Source: Actinomycetes bacterium (GTDB lineage: Bacteria > Actinomycetota > Actinomycetes > Actinomycetales > Dermatophilaceae). From it: a stretch of DNA of 45,657 nt. Within the stretch, counting starts at the first letter, position 1; the number at the start of each line of letters is the position of its first letter. A program made the translations under genes and the position numbers. The notes beneath the pieces were generated by a model, which worked only from the letters and a program-made list of their open reading frames with translations, searched no databases and was not told the DNA's origin. Location: contig JAJXUB010000007.1 in the NCBI GenBank assembly GCA_021783215.1, positions 1-45,657 on the forward strand, in the 5' to 3' direction. Positions 44,319-45,657 of the stretch are shown here, piece by piece.

Positions 44319-45657
44319 TCAGCCGAACTCGGACAGGCCTGCCGTGGCCTGGGCGAGCCACGCCTCCTGCGCCTCGATCTTCGCTGCGAGGTCGGCGGCC
44401 TTCCTCGTGTTGCCGGCCGCCTCGGCCTTGGCGAGGTCCGCACGCACCTGGGCCAGGGAGGCCTCGAGCTGGGTCACCATCGAGCTGGCACGGGCGGCCG
44501 CCTCGGGGTTCGTGGCCTTCCACCTGCGCTCCTCGGCGTCGCGGACCCCCTGCTCGATGCGGCGGATGGCCTTCTCCGTCCGGTCGATGTCCGCACGAGG
44601 GACCTTGCCGGCCTTGTCCCACTTGTCCTGGATGGCCCGTAGCTGGGCCTTGGCGGCCTCGAGGTCGGTGACGGGGAGGATCTTCTCCGCCTCGGCGATG
44701 AGCTCGTCCTTGACGGCGAGGTTCGCGCGGAACTCCTCGTCCTCCTTGGCCGCGACGGCATCCTTGGCCTCGAAGAACGCGTCTTGTGCGGCGCGGAACC
44801 GAGCCCACAGCGCCTCGTCGTCGGAACGTGCCGCGCGACCGGCCAGGCGCCACTGGTCCATGAGCTGCTTGTAGGCCCGCGCCGTCGCGTTCCAGTCGGT
44901 GCTGGTCGAGAGCGACTCGGCCTCGGCGACGAGGCGCTCCTTGGACCGTTTGGCGTCGCTACGGGTGTCCTCGAGCTTGGCGAAATGGACGCGTCGCAGC
45001 TTGTCGAAGCTGCTCCGGGCATGGGAGAAGCGCCGCCACAGCTCGGATTCGACGTGCTTGTCGAGGCGAGCCGCGCCCCGCTGGTGGGCCCTCCACTCGT
45101 CGAGGAGGACCCGCATCCGCTCGGTCGACTGGCGCCACTGGATCGACGCCTCGGGGGTGGCGGCGATCCGCTCCGCCTCGGTGACGAGCGCCTCGCGTTC
45201 GGCCGTCGCCGCCGCGCGGGCCGCGGCGCGTTCGGCGGCCTCGGCCTCCCGGCGACGCGCAACGAGGGCCTCGATGTCGGTGACCTTGCCGCGGAGCGCG
45301 GCGAGGTCACCGACGACCGGTGGCTGCGCCGCCTGCTCGCGGAGAGGGCCCAGAAGCTCGGTCGCCTCCTTGGCCGTGACCGTGGCGGAGGTCAGCCTCT
45401 GGTGGAGGAGGTCAACCTGGGCATACAGGTCGTCGTACTTGCGAGCGAAGAGCTGGAGGGCGTCGTCGGCCGAGGCACCCGGGTAGGAGCCGACGGCACG
45501 TTCCACGTCCCCGTCGGTGACGTAGACGGTGCCGTCGTCGTCGACCCGGCCGAACCGCGCGGAGGCGGACGGCGCCGCCGCTGCCGGCACCCGGGCCGCG
45601 GCCGCCGGAGCCGGGCGGCGCGCGGCGAGGACGGCGGGGGAGGGGATGAGGCCGGGC
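44319..45657 (-). CDS. DUF349 repeat protein (5' end beyond window)
   Basis: The frame is open to the right edge. A GTG at 45590 would give 423 aa, but the upstream codons encode the Ala/Pro/Arg-rich head usual for this family, so the true start lies outside. After ARFGRVDDDGTVYVTDGDVERAVGSYPG comes a long Ala/Glu/Arg-rich helical rod with at least three DUF349 repeats (patterns such as LLDEWRA, LMDQWRLAGRA, IQDKWDKAGKVPR). The protein is probably coiled-coil. Function is unknown; it neighbours rel in many Micrococcales. Confidence 0.88.
   Translation of the reverse strand, partial: PGLIPSPAVLAARRPAPAAAARVPAAAAPSASARFGRVDDDGTVYVTDGDVERAVGSYPGASADDALQLFARKYDDLYAQVDLLHQRLTSATVTAKEATELLGPLREQAAQPPVVGDLAALRGKVTDIEALVARRREAEAAERAAARAAATAEREALVTEAERIAATPEASIQWRQSTERMRVLLDEWRAHQRGAARLDKHVESELWRRFSHARSSFDKLRRVHFAKLEDTRSDAKRSKERLVAEAESLSTSTDWNATARAYKQLMDQWRLAGRAARSDDEALWARFRAAQDAFFEAKDAVAAKEDEEFRANLAVKDELIAEAEKILPVTDLEAAKAQLRAIQDKWDKAGKVPRADIDRTEKAIRRIEQGVRDAEERRWKATNPEAAARASSMVTQLEASLAQVRADLAKAEAAGNTRKAADLAAKIEAQEAWLAQATAGLSEFG

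Noticed and set aside
43225-44853. 542-codon - strand ORF opposite rel and overlapping the DUF349 gene
   Set aside because: Arg/Gly-rich shadow of two genuine genes in other frames.

Overview
This is a GC-rich (about 70 %) chromosomal segment of an actinomycete. A dense phosphatidyl-inositol-mannoside (PIM) block, the pdxST-yebC-ruvCAB-yajC-secDF-rel gene order, TANNNT promoters sitting 6-7 nt before start codons, and many GTG starts with 4-nt overlaps all point to Actinomycetota. Micrococcales, possibly Intrasporangiaceae, is my best guess; that is inference from gene order and composition, not a database match.

Region 1 (1-8530, + strand) is a Tad/Flp type IVc pilus locus: a probable flp pilin tail at the very edge, then tadE, tadG, cpaB, cpaE, tadA, a secreted VWA domain, tadB and tadC. 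The VWA part and the tadB part lie in the same frame and are separated by a single TGA, so they look like one 674-residue protein cut by a nonsense codon. A NarL-type response regulator and a histidine kinase with an eroded ATPase domain follow on the - strand (8558-10782).

Region 2 (10783-15548) holds a small thiol/sulfur set: a thioredoxin-rhodanese fusion (+), a rhodanese lipoprotein and a PIG-L deacetylase (-). It is bracketed by two nearly identical 16-bp palindromes (ATACCCCTAGGGGTAT type) that resemble operators of the CsoR/CstR family. The second palindrome also faces a DUF3311-mctP monocarboxylate uptake pair. This is the part of the window most likely to be a poorly described regulon.

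Region 3 (15549-25378) is accessory: a TetR-MMPL exporter pair, an SRPBCC protein, a PaaI-type thioesterase, a four-gene - strand series (TfoX-like, PRC/MgtE_N/CBS protein, Nramp-like transporter, thioesterase) that suggests a divalent-metal transporter with a separate regulatory subunit, then a PfkB-type kinase and an aminodeoxychorismate-lyase-like enzyme. tRNA-Val(CAC) and an exceptionally long hairpin separate this from a GH1 beta-glucosidase.

Region 4 (27027-45657) is housekeeping and follows the conserved actinobacterial order: thrS, an orphan DUF4118 membrane protein, HIT protein, pgsA, patA, pimA, a LemA-like protein, pdxS, pdxT, yebC, ruvC-ruvA-ruvB (with a perfect LexA/SOS box), yajC-secD-secF and rel; apt is missing from its common place between secF and rel. 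A DUF349 gene runs off the right edge. No CRISPR array, insertion sequence, integrase or prophage was seen.
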